A DNA stretch of 64,000 nt, taken from positions 248,001 through 312,000 of the forward strand of contig NZ_VLKP01000001.1 of the NCBI RefSeq assembly GCF_007830115.1. The letters run 5' to 3'. Of the stretch, positions 1 through 9,204 are shown one piece after another. This DNA comes from Aerolutibacter ruishenii. Lineage in GTDB: Bacteria; Pseudomonadota; Gammaproteobacteria; Xanthomonadales; Xanthomonadaceae. The notes beneath the pieces were generated by a model. It had not been told where the DNA came from. It worked only from the letters and a program-made list of their open reading frames with translations, and ran no database searches. The first letter of the stretch is position 1. Each line of letters begins with the position of its first letter. The position numbers and the translations under genes are program-made.

Positions 1-2
1 CC

Positions 3-1025
3 GAAGCGATCGGCCGGCAGCTGTCCGCCGCGCCGGCGGATGCCACCTCCGTCGACGCCAGCGACGTCGAAAGGCTGGACTCGCTGGGCGTGCTGCAGCT
101 GATGCGCTTCGCACGCCGCCGCGACCTCGACTTCAGTCGCTTCACCTTCCACGATCGTCACCGCGCGCTGGTGGCCGCCATCGAGGACGTGGCCGACGAC
201 CGCCCCAAGCGCAAGCGCGAGTACGGCGTCAACGCCGCGCTGGAGCGCATGGGCCATTCGGTGGTGGACAACCTGAAGGACTCCACCGCGCTGCTCGGCT
301 TCCTCGGCGAAGTGCTGCTCAAACTGCTGCGCATGGTGCGCGAGCCCTCGCGCTTCCGCCCCACCGCCACCGTGCACCACATGGAGCAGGTGGGCCTGGA
401 CGCGGTGCCGCTGGTGGCGTTGTTGTGCTTCATGGTCGGCGCGGTGGTCGCCTTCCTCGGCGCCAACGTGCTGCGCGACTTCGGCGCGGTCATCTACGTG
501 GTCGAACTGGTCAGCATCTCGTTCCTGCGCGAATTCGGCGTGCTGCTGACCGCGATCATCCTCGCCGGCCGCACCGCCAGCGCGTTCACCGCGCAGATCG
601 GCACGATGAAGAGCCGCGAGGAAGTGGACGCCATCCGTACCCTCGGCATGGACCCGATCGACCTGCTGGTGATCCCACGCCTGCTGGCGCTGGTGGTGAT
701 GCTGCCGCTGCTTACCTTCGTGGGAATGGTGTTCGGCCTGCTCGGCGGCCTCACGGTCGGCGCCTACGGCCTGGACATCCCGCCGCCGCAGTACCTGTCA
801 CGCATGCAGGACACCATGGAGGTGCGCCACTTCATCGTGGGCCTGACCAAGGCGCCGATGTTCGCGGTGGTGATCGCGCTGATCGGCTGCCTGGAAGGCC
901 TGCAGGTGCAAGGCACCGCGCAGTCCCTGGGCGAGCGCACCACCTCCAGCGTGGTGCAGGCGATCTCGATGGTGATCGTGCTGGATGCGCTGGCCGCCAT
1001 CTGGTTCATGGAGATGAACTTCTGA
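3..1025 (+). CDS. mlaE: MlaE-family ABC transporter permease with N-terminal STAS domain (5' partial)
   Basis: Integral inner-membrane permease of an MCE/Mla-type lipid transporter. The reading frame is open from the left edge, so the true start lies outside the window. The first ~60 visible residues (TSVDASDVERLDSLGV) look like the end of a STAS domain. In E. coli that domain is the separate protein MlaB, so here MlaB and MlaE appear fused. The rest is a MlaE permease with several hydrophobic segments and the family stretch around LAGRTASAFTAQIGTMK. It is followed directly by the ATPase, MlaD-like and lipoprotein genes. Substrate assignment to phospholipid is by family. Confidence 0.88.
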   Translation, partial: EAIGRQLSAAPADATSVDASDVERLDSLGVLQLMRFARRRDLDFSRFTFHDRHRALVAAIEDVADDRPKRKREYGVNAALERMGHSVVDNLKDSTALLGFLGEVLLKLLRMVREPSRFRPTATVHHMEQVGLDAVPLVALLCFMVGAVVAFLGANVLRDFGAVIYVVELVSISFLREFGVLLTAIILAGRTASAFTAQIGTMKSREEVDAIRTLGMDPIDLLVIPRLLALVVMLPLLTFVGMVFGLLGGLTVGAYGLDIPPPQYLSRMQDTMEVRHFIVGLTKAPMFAVVIALIGCLEGLQVQGTAQSLGERTTSSVVQAISMVIVLDALAAIWFMEMNF

Positions 1026-1828
1026 ACGCCGTCCTTGCCCCGGATCCGCGTCCCATCATCCGCGTGCGTGGCGCGGTCAACCGCTTCGGCGAGCAGGTCG
1101 TCCACGATGGCGTCGACCTGGATGTCCGCCCCGGCGAGATCCTGGGCGTGGTCGGCGGCTCAGGCAGCGGCAAGTCCGTGCTCATGCGCACCATCCTCGG
1201 GCTGCAGGAGCCCTCGGCGGGCGAAATCGAGGTGTTCGGCATCGACGCGCGCAGCACCGATCCGCGGCAACGTCGCGAAATCGAACGCCAGACCGGTGTG
1301 CTGTTCCAGGACGGCGCGCTGTTCTCCTCGCTGACCGTGGGCGAGAACGTGCAGGTACCGCTGAAGGAGTACCACCGCGACCTGACCGATTCGCTGCGCT
1401 ACGAGCTGGCGCTGCTCAAGGTCAAGCTTGCAGGCCTGCCGGCCGATGCGGTGGACAAGCTGCCCTCGCAACTGTCCGGCGGCATGCGCAAGCGTGCGGG
1501 GCTGGCGCGGGCGCTGGCGCTGGACCCGCCGCTGCTGTTCCTCGACGAACCCACCGCCGGCCTCGACCCCATCGGCGCCGCCGCCTTCGACCAGCTGATC
1601 ATGACCCTGCAGCGCGCGCTGGGCCTGACCGTGTTCCTGATCACCCACGATCTGGATACCCTGTACACCATCTGCGACCGTGTCGCCGTGCTGGCCGACC
1701 GCCGCGTGATTGCCTGCGCGCCGGTCGCCGAGGTCGAACGACTGGATCACCCCTGGGTGCAGTCGTACTTCCACGGCCCGCGAGGACGCGCCGCACGCGA
1801 CGCCCACGACGCCAACAAGGACCATTGA
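1022..1828 (+). CDS. mlaF: MlaF-family ABC transporter ATP-binding protein
   Basis: ATPase partner of the upstream permease. Walker A (GGSGSGKS) lies near residue 45, the signature LSGGMRKR in the middle, Walker B LLFLDEPTAGLD after it, then the H-loop THD. The first beta strand IIRVRGAVNRFG must be included, and no ATG lies in frame before it. The frame offers CTG at 1022 with a GGAG nine bases upstream, overlapping the permease stop. GTG at 1064 would cut into the first strand. I therefore choose the CTG, with moderate certainty. The frame is also open far upstream inside mlaE, but that part is a shadow. Confidence 0.9.
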   Translation: MNAVLAPDPRPIIRVRGAVNRFGEQVVHDGVDLDVRPGEILGVVGGSGSGKSVLMRTILGLQEPSAGEIEVFGIDARSTDPRQRREIERQTGVLFQDGALFSSLTVGENVQVPLKEYHRDLTDSLRYELALLKVKLAGLPADAVDKLPSQLSGGMRKRAGLARALALDPPLLFLDEPTAGLDPIGAAAFDQLIMTLQRALGLTVFLITHDLDTLYTICDRVAVLADRRVIACAPVAEVERLDHPWVQSYFHGPRGRAARDAHDANKDH

Positions 1829-1830
1829 CC

Positions 1831-2757
1831 ATGGAAACCAAGGCCAACTACGTCCTCATCGGTGCGTTCTCCATCGTGGTGACGCTGTTCATCCTGCTGT
1901 TCGCGCTATGGGCCGCGAAGTACTCGTCCGAACGCGGCTGGCAGGATTACCTGGTGATCTTCAACGAGCCGGTCACCGGCCTCAGCGAAGGCAGCTCGGT
2001 GCAGTACAACGGCATTTCCGTGGGCACCGTGAAGACGCTGCGACTTGCACCGGACGACCCGCGTCGGGTAATCGCCAGCCTGCGTGTGCAGGCCGACACG
2101 CCGGTCAAGTCCGACACGCGCGCCAAGCTGTCGATGACCGGCATCACCGGCACGCCATTCATCCAGCTGACCGGCGGCAGTCCGACCAGTCCATCGCTGA
2201 TCGAGACCGACCGCCGCGAGGTGCCGGTGATCCAGACCGAAGCGTCGGCGCTGCAGAACATCGCCGATACCGCCAACCGGCTGGTGGCGCGCCTGGACCA
2301 GGTGCTGAGCGAGGAGAACGTCAAACGCATCTCCGACACGCTGGCGCACCTGGAAGCGATGACCGGCTCGGTGGCCAAGCAACGCGAGGACGTGCGCTTG
2401 CTGATCGTCAACGGCCGCAAGGCCAGCGAGCAACTCACCACCACCTTGGCGGCCACGCAGGGTGCGGTGGAAAACCTGGACCGCGAGCTGGCGTCCAAGC
2501 TGCCGCCGCTGATCGCCAAGCTGGACACCACGCTGGCCAAGCTGGACAGCGCGGTAGGCGGTGCCGACACCCTGATCAACGAGAACCGCGGCGCCATCCG
2601 CAGTTTCACCAACGACGGCCTGGGCCAGATCGGCCCGACGCTGACCGAGTTGCGGGTGCTGGTGCGCGACCTGCGCCGGATCACCGACCGCCTCGACGGC
2701 GGCGCCGCGGATTACCTGCTCGGACGCGACGCGCCCAAGGAGTTTGAGCCGAAATGA
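1831..2757 (+). CDS. mlaD: MlaD/MCE-domain substrate-binding protein
   Basis: Periplasmic, membrane-anchored MCE protein of the lipid transporter. It has a single N-terminal membrane segment (residues ~8-27, YVLIGAFSIVVTLFILLFA), then an MCE domain beginning VIFNEPVTGLSEGSSVQYNG, then a long helical C-terminal half rich in Leu, Asn and Lys. That half could form the needle or coiled coil seen in longer MCE proteins. ATG 1831 is preferred over the TTG at 1825. It lies two bases after the ATPase stop, and its own stop overlaps the next start (ATGA), so translation is probably coupled. Confidence 0.9.
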   Translation: METKANYVLIGAFSIVVTLFILLFALWAAKYSSERGWQDYLVIFNEPVTGLSEGSSVQYNGISVGTVKTLRLAPDDPRRVIASLRVQADTPVKSDTRAKLSMTGITGTPFIQLTGGSPTSPSLIETDRREVPVIQTEASALQNIADTANRLVARLDQVLSEENVKRISDTLAHLEAMTGSVAKQREDVRLLIVNGRKASEQLTTTLAATQGAVENLDRELASKLPPLIAKLDTTLAKLDSAVGGADTLINENRGAIRSFTNDGLGQIGPTLTELRVLVRDLRRITDRLDGGAADYLLGRDAPKEFEPK

Positions 2758-3464
2758 CCCTGCCTTCGCCCGTCGCCTCCGTCCAACTTGCAGCCACGCG
2801 CGCCAAGCGCCCCGGCAAACACGCACAGCCCCTGTTTCGACTGATGCTGACGATGGGCCTGGCATTGGCCATGGGCGGTTGCGCCCTGCTGTCCACCGGC
2901 CGCGGCGACGGGGTCGTGCAGTACGCACCCGATCCGCGGGTGCAGCCCGAAGCAAGCTGGCCCACGGTGCGCTGGTCGCTCACCGTCGCCCAGCCGACCG
3001 CGGCACGCGCCATCGACGGCGCACGCATCGCCGTGCGCCCCACCCCACAGGAACTGCAGGTGTACAAGGGCGCACAGTGGGCCAAGCGCCCCAGTGAGAT
3101 GCTGGAGGACGCGGTGCTGCGCGCGCTGGAGGATTCCGGCCGGATTGGGGTCGTCACCCGCCAGGGCGCCGGCATCACCACGGACTACCGGCTGGTGCTG
3201 GACGTACGCCGCTTCGAATCCGACTACGCCAGCGGCCAGCCCGCTGCGACCCTCGAGGTCCGCGCCAAACTGTTGCAAGGGTCTGCGCCGGATGTTGTCG
3301 CCTCGCACACGTTCACGCAGGCCGTGCCCGCGCGCGATACCGCCGTGCCAGCGGTGGTCGACGCCTTCGGGACCGCACTGGCCGGCATGGCACGTGACCT
3401 GGCGGGCTGGACGCTGGCCACCGGTGCCTCCAACGAGGCGACCGCTGCCGCGAAGTCCCGCTGA
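2754..3464 (+). CDS. ABC-type transport auxiliary lipoprotein (PqiC-like)
   Basis: Predicted outer-membrane lipoprotein of the ABC_trans_aux/PqiC type that accompanies MCE transporters. A hydrophobic stretch ends in a lipobox LAMGGC (Cys near residue 43), so the N-terminal region before the signal is long. The internal Met at LTMGLALAMG could be the true start. The mature part contains WPTVRWSLTV and the family-typical YKGAQWAKRPSEML. The gene overlaps mlaD by 4 nt and closes the operon. The role, bridging lipid transport to the outer membrane, comes from the family. Confidence 0.82.
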   Translation: MTLPSPVASVQLAATRAKRPGKHAQPLFRLMLTMGLALAMGGCALLSTGRGDGVVQYAPDPRVQPEASWPTVRWSLTVAQPTAARAIDGARIAVRPTPQELQVYKGAQWAKRPSEMLEDAVLRALEDSGRIGVVTRQGAGITTDYRLVLDVRRFESDYASGQPAATLEVRAKLLQGSAPDVVASHTFTQAVPARDTAVPAVVDAFGTALAGMARDLAGWTLATGASNEATAAAKSR

Positions 3465-3511
3465 TCCACCCCTGGCCGGGGCACACCTGGCGCTGCCACG
3501 GCCCGTTTGAC

Positions 3512-3540
3512 TTGGTGCTCCAGCCGAAACCCGCGACAAT
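3512..3540 (+). promoter_or_regulatory. Candidate sigma-70 promoter for ETF-QO gene
   Basis: TTGGTG (3512-3517), a 17-base spacer and GACAAT (3535-3540) sit about 30 bases before the ATG at 3571, in the only gap between the Mla operon and this gene. The call rests on consensus match alone. Confidence 0.4.
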
Positions 3541-3570
3541 GGATGGATTGACGCAAGCGGGGACGCCAGC

Positions 3571-5202
3571 ATGACCGACCAGGCCGAGATTGAACGCGAC
3601 GTGATGGAGTACGACGTCGTGACCGTGGGCGCGGGCCCCGCCGGCCTGTCGTTCGCCATCCGGCTGAAGCAGCTGAACCCCGACATCTCGGTCTGCGTGA
3701 TCGAGAAGGCCAGCACCATCGGCGCGCAGATCCTGTCCGGTGCCGTGATCGAGACTGGGCCGCTGGACGCCCTGCTCCCCAACTGGCGCGACAATCCGCC
3801 GCCGATCTGCGTGCCCGCTACCAAAGACGAGTTCTGGCTGCTGAGCAGGGACGGCGGCCGCAAGCTGCCGATGCCGCCGGGCATGAACAACCACGGCAAC
3901 GTCATCGTCAGCCTCGGCGCGATGTGCGCATGGCTGGCGCCGCAGGCCGAGGCGCTGGGTGTGGAGATCTACCCCGGCTTTGCTGCCGCTGAGACGCTGC
4001 ACGACGGAGACGGCAAGGTCATCGGCGTGCGCATCGGCGACATGGGCGTGGCGAAGGACGGGTCGCACAAACCCGGCTACACCGCCGGCATAGATATCCG
4101 GGCCAAAGTCACCGTGCTGGCCGAAGGCGCGCGCGGCCACCTGACCAAGCGCCTGGTCAAGCGCTTCGAACTGGACAAGGACAGCGACCCGCAGGGCTAC
4201 TCGATCGGCATCAAGGAGCTGTGGCAGGTCCCCGAGGACCGCGTGCAGCCGGGCAAGATCGTGCACAGCTTCGGCTGGCCCGCGGACACCTACACCTACG
4301 GCGGCAGCTTCCTGTACCACCTGGACAAGGGCCGCATCGCGCTGGGCTACGTCAGCGGCCTGGATTACAAGGACCCGGAGTACAAGCCGTGGGAGGCCTT
4401 CCAGCAGTGGAAGAACCACCCGATGGTGAAGCCGCTGCTGGAAGGCGGCAGTATTGTGTCGGCGGGCGCGCGCGCCATCGTCACCGGCGGCTGGCAGTCG
4501 CTGCCCAAGTGCGAGATGCCTGGCGCGCTGTTGATCGGCGACACCGCCGGCCTGCTCAACGTGCCCAAGGTGAAGGGCACCCACCAGGCCATCCGCAGCG
4601 GCATGCTGGCCGCGGAGCACCTGGTCGCGTCGCAATTGGCGCCGGAGGGCTTCGACGCCAAGCTGCGCGCCTCCGATGCGATGGCGGAGCTGAAGAAGGT
4701 CCGCAACGTCAAGCCGGGCTTCAAGCGTGGCCTGTGGTTCGGCATGTTGAATGCGGCGTGGGAAACGGTCACCGGTGGTCTGTCGCCGTGGACGTTGAAG
4801 AACAAGGCGGACTGGTCGTCGCTGGACAAGGTGGGGGCGCAGGAACAGCCGAAGCGGGACTACCTGGAACGCACCCTTGCCCCGCGTGACCGTCTGGCGA
4901 GCGTTTATTTCGCCGCCACCGAACACGACGAAGACCAGCCCGTGCACCTGCGCGTGCACGACACCACGGTGTGCGTGACCCGCTGCGCCGAGGAATACGA
5001 CAATCCCTGCACGCGCTTCTGCCCGGCCGGCGTGTACGAGATCGTGGCCGATCCCGATGGCCCCGCCGGCACCGGCAAGCGCCTGCAGATCAACGCCGCC
5101 AACTGCGTGCACTGCAAGACCTGCGACATCAAGGATCCGTACCAGATCATTGATTGGGTCACGCCGGAAGGCGGGTCGGGGCCGAACTACCAGAACCTCT
5201 GA
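3571..5202 (+). CDS. etfD: Electron transfer flavoprotein-ubiquinone oxidoreductase (ETF-QO)
   Basis: Passes electrons from reduced ETF (made from etfBA at 10.4-12.1 kb) to ubiquinone at the inner membrane, linking acyl-CoA and amino-acid oxidation to respiration. The N-terminus has the FAD dinucleotide motif VGAGPAGLSFAI. The C-terminus has the 4Fe-4S cysteines CTRFCPAGVY and NCVHCKTCDIKDP, ending in the family-typical GGSGPNYQNL. At 543 aa it is the usual bacterial length. It stands alone with its own candidate promoter, separated from etfBA by the sco and rml operons. Confidence 0.96.
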   Translation: MTDQAEIERDVMEYDVVTVGAGPAGLSFAIRLKQLNPDISVCVIEKASTIGAQILSGAVIETGPLDALLPNWRDNPPPICVPATKDEFWLLSRDGGRKLPMPPGMNNHGNVIVSLGAMCAWLAPQAEALGVEIYPGFAAAETLHDGDGKVIGVRIGDMGVAKDGSHKPGYTAGIDIRAKVTVLAEGARGHLTKRLVKRFELDKDSDPQGYSIGIKELWQVPEDRVQPGKIVHSFGWPADTYTYGGSFLYHLDKGRIALGYVSGLDYKDPEYKPWEAFQQWKNHPMVKPLLEGGSIVSAGARAIVTGGWQSLPKCEMPGALLIGDTAGLLNVPKVKGTHQAIRSGMLAAEHLVASQLAPEGFDAKLRASDAMAELKKVRNVKPGFKRGLWFGMLNAAWETVTGGLSPWTLKNKADWSSLDKVGAQEQPKRDYLERTLAPRDRLASVYFAATEHDEDQPVHLRVHDTTVCVTRCAEEYDNPCTRFCPAGVYEIVADPDGPAGTGKRLQINAANCVHCKTCDIKDPYQIIDWVTPEGGSGPNYQNL

Positions 5203-5209
5203 GGAAGGC

Positions 5210-5245
5210 GCACCCGCCTGACGGACAACCGCCGCAGGCAGGTGC
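5210..5245. terminator. Possible hairpin between convergent genes
   Basis: An 11-base arm (5210-5220) and a near-complementary arm (5235-5245, one G-T pair) enclose a 14-base loop between the converging ETF-QO and scoB genes. There is no T run, so rho-independent termination is unproven. Confidence 0.3.
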
Positions 5246-5271
5246 ACCAAAGGCGCGGCAGGCGCGAGGAC

Positions 5272-5904
5272 TCAGCCGCGCCGGAACGCCACGCCAGTGC
5301 TGGCGCGCAGGTCGTCCTCGCTGACGCCCGGTGCCAGTTCGCGCAACACCAGGCCGTCCGCCGTCACGTCCATCACCGCCAGGTCGGTGATGATGCGGTT
5401 GACCACGCCCACGCCGGTCAGCGGCAGCGTGCATTCGGGCAGGATCTTGTGCTCGCCGTTCTTGGCGGTGTGCTCCATCAGCACCACCACGCGCTTCACG
5501 CCGGCCACCAGGTCCATCGCGCCGCCCATGCCCTTGACCATCTTGCCGGGCACCATCCAGTTGGCCAGGTCGCCCTTGTCGGTCACCTGCATCGCGCCGA
5601 GGATGGCCAGGTCGATGTGGCCGCCGCGGATCATCGCGAAGGAATCATGGCTGCCGAAGAAGCTGGCGCCCGGCATCGTGGTCACGGTCTGCTTGCCGGC
5701 ATTGATCAGGTCGGCATCGACTTCGTCATCGGCCGGAAACGGGCCGATGCCCAGCAGGCCGTTCTCCGACTGCAGCCACACGTCCATCCCTTCGGGGATG
5801 TAGTTGGCCACGAGGGTCGGCAGGCCGATACCCAGGTTCACGTAGGCGCCGTCGGCCAGTTCCTGCGCGGCGCGCTGCGCCATCTCATCACGGGTCCAGG
5901 CCAT
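5272..5904 (-). CDS. scoB: 3-oxoacid (succinyl-CoA:acetoacetate) CoA-transferase subunit B
   Basis: Beta subunit of the two-subunit CoA-transferase that activates acetoacetate or related 3-oxoacids with CoA from succinyl-CoA. [16 protein letters not shown] opens the fold, and [10 protein letters not shown] carries the catalytic glutamate of the family. At 210 aa it is the normal length. ATG 5904 shares one base with the scoA stop (TAATG), indicating coupled translation. The longer upstream frame is a shadow of scoA. Confidence 0.94.
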   Translation of the reverse strand: MAWTRDEMAQRAAQELADGAYVNLGIGLPTLVANYIPEGMDVWLQSENGLLGIGPFPADDEVDADLINAGKQTVTTMPGASFFGSHDSFAMIRGGHIDLAILGAMQVTDKGDLANWMVPGKMVKGMGGAMDLVAGVKRVVVLMEHTAKNGEHKILPECTLPLTGVGVVNRIITDLAVMDVTADGLVLRELAPGVSEDDLRASTGVAFRRG

Positions 5905-6641
5905 TACTTCGCTCCTCGCACGGTGCGCTGTTCGATGCGTTTCTCGGGCGTGGCGTTGACCACGATGCGATCGACGTAGATGCCCGGCAGGTGCACGTGG
6001 TCCGGATCGATGTCGCCGATCTCCACCAGTTCCTCCACTTCGACCACGCACACGTTGCCGGCCATCGCGCAGGCCGGGTTGAAGTTGCGCGCGGTCTTGC
6101 GGAATACCAGGTTGCCGGCCTTGTCGGCCTTCCACGCCTTGACCAGCGACACGTCGGCCTTCAGCGCGGTTTCCAGCACATAATGCTTGCCGTCGATCTC
6201 GCGCGTCTCCTTGCCTTCGGCCACGATGGTGCCGTAGCCGGTGGCGGTGAAGAACGCGGGGATACCGGCGCCGCCCGCGCGCAGGCGCTCGGCCAGCGTG
6301 CCCTGCGGGTTGAACTCCAGTTCAAGCTCGCCCGAAAGGTACTGGCGCTCGAACTCCTTGTTCTCGCCCACGTAGGACGAAATCATCTTGCGGATCTGCC
6401 GCGTACCCAGCAGCTGGCCGAGGCCAAAGCCGTCGACGCCAGCATTGTTGGAGATCGCGGTCAGGCCCTTCACGCCGGAGTCGCGCAGCGCGGCGATCAG
6501 CGCCTCGGGAATGCCACACAGGCCGAAACCGCCAACCGCAAACGTCTGGTTGTCGGCCACCAGCCCGTCGAGGGCGGCAGCGGCACTGGGAAATACCTTG
6601 CTCTTCTTGGCCGTGGGGGACACGGCAGTGGCTTCGGCCAT
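5904..6641 (-). CDS. scoA: 3-oxoacid CoA-transferase subunit A
   Basis: Alpha subunit of the CoA-transferase. It contains the CoA-binding glycine motif [17 protein letters not shown] and the downstream family stretch [16 protein letters not shown]. It is 245 aa, first gene of a two-gene scoAB operon on the minus strand. The 180-base gap to rmlD (6642-6821) shows no clear gene. Ketone-body or branched-chain 3-oxoacid use is the family role; the exact substrate is not visible. Confidence 0.94.
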   Translation of the reverse strand: MAEATAVSPTAKKSKVFPSAAAALDGLVADNQTFAVGGFGLCGIPEALIAALRDSGVKGLTAISNNAGVDGFGLGQLLGTRQIRKMISSYVGENKEFERQYLSGELELEFNPQGTLAERLRAGGAGIPAFFTATGYGTIVAEGKETREIDGKHYVLETALKADVSLVKAWKADKAGNLVFRKTARNFNPACAMAGNVCVVEVEELVEIGDIDPDHVHLPGIYVDRIVVNATPEKRIEQRTVRGAK

Positions 6642-6821
6642 GGGGGCACAACTCCATGCGGGAGAGCGCCAAGTCTACCGGTGCGCCATCGCGCCCGACA
6701 CTGTACGAGAGGGCATGGATGGCCCTCGACGGATCAGGGAGCGCCCACCGGAATCCGCCCGGCCCACCTTTGCATCAGGCATTCGAATGCGTTTCGGGCG
6801 TAGACCGCCCGAACACCAGCC

Positions 6822-7721
6822 TCACGCCGCGTCGCGTACCCGCAATGTTCGGTTCAAGGCCTCGCGCCAGTCCGGCAGCACGACCTTCCATTGCTGACGC
6901 AGCGACCGGGTGTCGAGCACCGACCATGCAGGGCGCGCTGCCGGCGTCGGGTAGTCGGCCGTGCTGATCGGTACCACGCGCGGCCGCCTGGAAAGCAGAC
7001 CCAAGGCCAGCGCTTCGTCAAAGATCGCCTCGGCAAAGCCATGCCAGCTGGTCTGTCCATCCGCCACCAGATGGTGCGTCCCGCCTTCCTGCACCCCCTG
7101 CTGCAGGATAGAGGTGGTCACATCCGCGATCAGCCACGCGGGCGTCGGCCCGCCCACCTGGTCGGCCACCACGCGCAGTTCCTCGCGCTCGGCACCCAGC
7201 CGCAGCATCGTGCGCAGGAAGTTGTGGCCATGCAGGCCATACACCCAAGCGGTGCGCAGGATGAGATGGCGCACGCCGCTGTCGCGTATTGCCTGTTCGC
7301 CGGCCAGCTTGCTGGCGCCGTACACCCCCAGCGGCGCGGTCGGGTCCTGCGGCAGGTACGGGCGCGACGCGCTGCCGTCGAAGACATAGTCGGTGGAGTA
7401 ATGCACCAGCGGCACGTCGCGTTCGGCGCACGCCTGCGCGATCTCGCCCACGGCGCCCGCGTTGGCGCGGAATGCGGCATCGCGCTCGTTCTCCGCCTTG
7501 TCCACCGCGGTCCATGCCGCGGCATTCACCACGATTCCGGGTGCCAGCCGGCGCACGGCGCGCGCCGCTTCACCGGGGACAGACAAGTCCAGCACGTCGC
7601 AGCGCGAGCCATCGGGCAAGGCACCGCTGCGGGTGGTCACCACCACCTGTCCCAGCGGCGCAAGCCTGTGACGCAGCGCGTGCCCCACCTGGCCGTTGCC
7701 GCCGATCAGCAGGATCCGCAT
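6822..7721 (-). CDS. rmlD: dTDP-4-dehydrorhamnose reductase
   Basis: Last step of dTDP-L-rhamnose synthesis, reducing dTDP-4-keto-L-rhamnose with NAD(P)H. ATG 7721 gives MRILLIGGNGQVG, the Rossmann nucleotide-binding start. The active-site signature is YGASKLAGE, after the HYSTDYVFDG stretch. At 299 aa it is the usual size. The gene starts one base after the rmlC stop. It is last in the rmlBACD operon. Confidence 0.96.
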   Translation of the reverse strand: MRILLIGGNGQVGHALRHRLAPLGQVVVTTRSGALPDGSRCDVLDLSVPGEAARAVRRLAPGIVVNAAAWTAVDKAENERDAAFRANAGAVGEIAQACAERDVPLVHYSTDYVFDGSASRPYLPQDPTAPLGVYGASKLAGEQAIRDSGVRHLILRTAWVYGLHGHNFLRTMLRLGAEREELRVVADQVGGPTPAWLIADVTTSILQQGVQEGGTHHLVADGQTSWHGFAEAIFDEALALGLLSRRPRVVPISTADYPTPAARPAWSVLDTRSLRQQWKVVLPDWREALNRTLRVRDAA

Positions 7722-7722
7722 G

Positions 7723-8283
7723 TCACGCGTCCTGATAGACCGGCAGCCGATCGAGTGGAATGTCGGCCAGCAACGGCGCGGCCGCATCCTTGGTCGACAG
7801 TTGCGGTTCGGCCACCGGCCAGTCGATCCCCAGCGCCGGGTCGTCCCAGCGCAGGTTGGCATCGGCTGCCGCGTCGTAGGTCGCCGTGCACAGGTAGGTG
7901 AACAGCGCGTGCTCGCTCAATGCCACGAAACCGTGCGCGAACCCTTCGGGGATCCAGAAATGGCGCTTGTTCTCCGCGCTCAACAGTACGGCGGTCCACT
8001 TGCCAAACGTGGGCGAGCCGCGGCGGATGTCCACCGCCACGTCCCACACCTCGCCTTCCAGCACCGACACATACTTGCCCTGCGGATTGGGCCACTGGTA
8101 GTGCAGTCCGCGCAGCACGCCGCGTGCCGATCGCGAGACGTTGCCCTGCACGAAGCGCGGGGCCAGGCCCAGCGGCGCCAGCTTGTCGTGGTTGAACGAC
8201 TCGAAGAAAAACCCGCGGTCGTCGCCGAACACGCGCGGCTCGAACACCAGGCAGCCCGGCAGGTCGGTTTCAATGACTTTCAT
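7723..8283 (-). CDS. rmlC: dTDP-4-dehydrorhamnose 3,5-epimerase
   Basis: Epimerises dTDP-4-keto-6-deoxyglucose at C3 and C5 in the dTDP-rhamnose pathway. This cupin protein carries the family block RDRGFFFESFN-like near residue 23, HYQ of LRGLHYQ with the catalytic His, and the PEGFAHGFVAL block. At 186 aa it has the usual length. It is separated from the rmlA stop by only six bases. Confidence 0.96.
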   Translation of the reverse strand: MKVIETDLPGCLVFEPRVFGDDRGFFFESFNHDKLAPLGLAPRFVQGNVSRSARGVLRGLHYQWPNPQGKYVSVLEGEVWDVAVDIRRGSPTFGKWTAVLLSAENKRHFWIPEGFAHGFVALSEHALFTYLCTATYDAAADANLRWDDPALGIDWPVAEPQLSTKDAAAPLLADIPLDRLPVYQDA

Positions 8284-8289
8284 GGGGCC

Positions 8290-9204
8290 TCAGGGCACGT
8301 AGCCGCGGTCGATCAGGCTGAGCAGGTACTGGCCGTAACCGTTCTTGCTCAGCGGCTTGGCCAGGCGGACCAGGTCGTCATTGCCGATCCAGCGGTTGTT
8401 CCATGCAATCTCTTCCGGGCAGCACACGCGCAGGCCCTGGCGCGCCTCGATGGTCTCGATGTAGTTCGATGCCTCCAGCATCGACTGGTGCGTACCCGTG
8501 TCCAGCCAGGCGTAGCCACGGCCCAGTCGCTCAAGATGCAGCCCGCCTTCGTCCAGGTAACGCTTGTTGAGGTCGGTGATCTCCAGTTCGCCGCGCGGCG
8601 AAGGCGCGAGACCCGCCGCGAAATCGCTGGCTCGCCCGTCGTAGAAGTACAGTCCGGTCACGGCGTAGCTGGACCGCGGCGCCGCCGGCTTTTCCTCCAG
8701 CCCCACCACGCGCCCGTCCGCGTCGAACTCGGCCACGCCGTAGCGCTCCGGGTCCCTGACCCAGTAGCCGAACACGGTGGCCCCTTCCAGGCGTTCATCC
8801 GCGCGCCGCAGCATCGCGCTCAGGCCGGGGCCATGGAAGATGTTGTCGCCCAGCACCAGGCAGCTCGGGCTGCCGGCCAGGAACTCGCGCCCGATCAGGA
8901 ACGCCTGCGCCAGGCCGTCGGGACTCGGCTGCACGGCGTACTCGATCTTCATCCCCCACTGCGAGCCATCGCCCAGCAACGCCTTGAACAGCGCCTGTTC
9001 GTGCGGGGTATTGATCACCAGCACTTCGCGGATGCCCGCCAGCATCAACACGCTGAGCGGGTAGTAGATCATCGGCTTGTCGTACACCGGCAGCAGTTGC
9101 TTGCTGATGGCCTGGGTGATCGGGTACAGCCGCGTGCCCGAGCCGCCGGCCAGGACGATGCCCTTGCGGCCGCTGGTGGACGCCACCGGCACATGGCCGG
9201 TCAT
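8290..9204 (-). CDS. rmlA: Glucose-1-phosphate thymidylyltransferase
   Basis: First enzyme of dTDP-rhamnose synthesis, making dTDP-glucose from dTTP and glucose-1-phosphate. The nucleotidyltransferase signature [16 protein letters not shown] lies near residues 14-29, and [16 protein letters not shown] follows. ATG 9204 overlaps the rmlB stop by 4 nt (ATGA). The 304-aa product carries about ten residues more at the N-terminus than many homologues. Confidence 0.96.
   Translation of the reverse strand: MTGHVPVASTSGRKGIVLAGGSGTRLYPITQAISKQLLPVYDKPMIYYPLSVLMLAGIREVLVINTPHEQALFKALLGDGSQWGMKIEYAVQPSPDGLAQAFLIGREFLAGSPSCLVLGDNIFHGPGLSAMLRRADERLEGATVFGYWVRDPERYGVAEFDADGRVVGLEEKPAAPRSSYAVTGLYFYDGRASDFAAGLAPSPRGELEITDLNKRYLDEGGLHLERLGRGYAWLDTGTHQSMLEASNYIETIEARQGLRVCCPEEIAWNNRWIGNDDLVRLAKPLSKNGYGQYLLSLIDRGYVP

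Noticed and set aside
3313-5250. Minus-strand open frame of 645 codons
   Set aside because: Shadow of the ETF-QO gene, which carries FAD and 4Fe-4S motifs in the plus frame.
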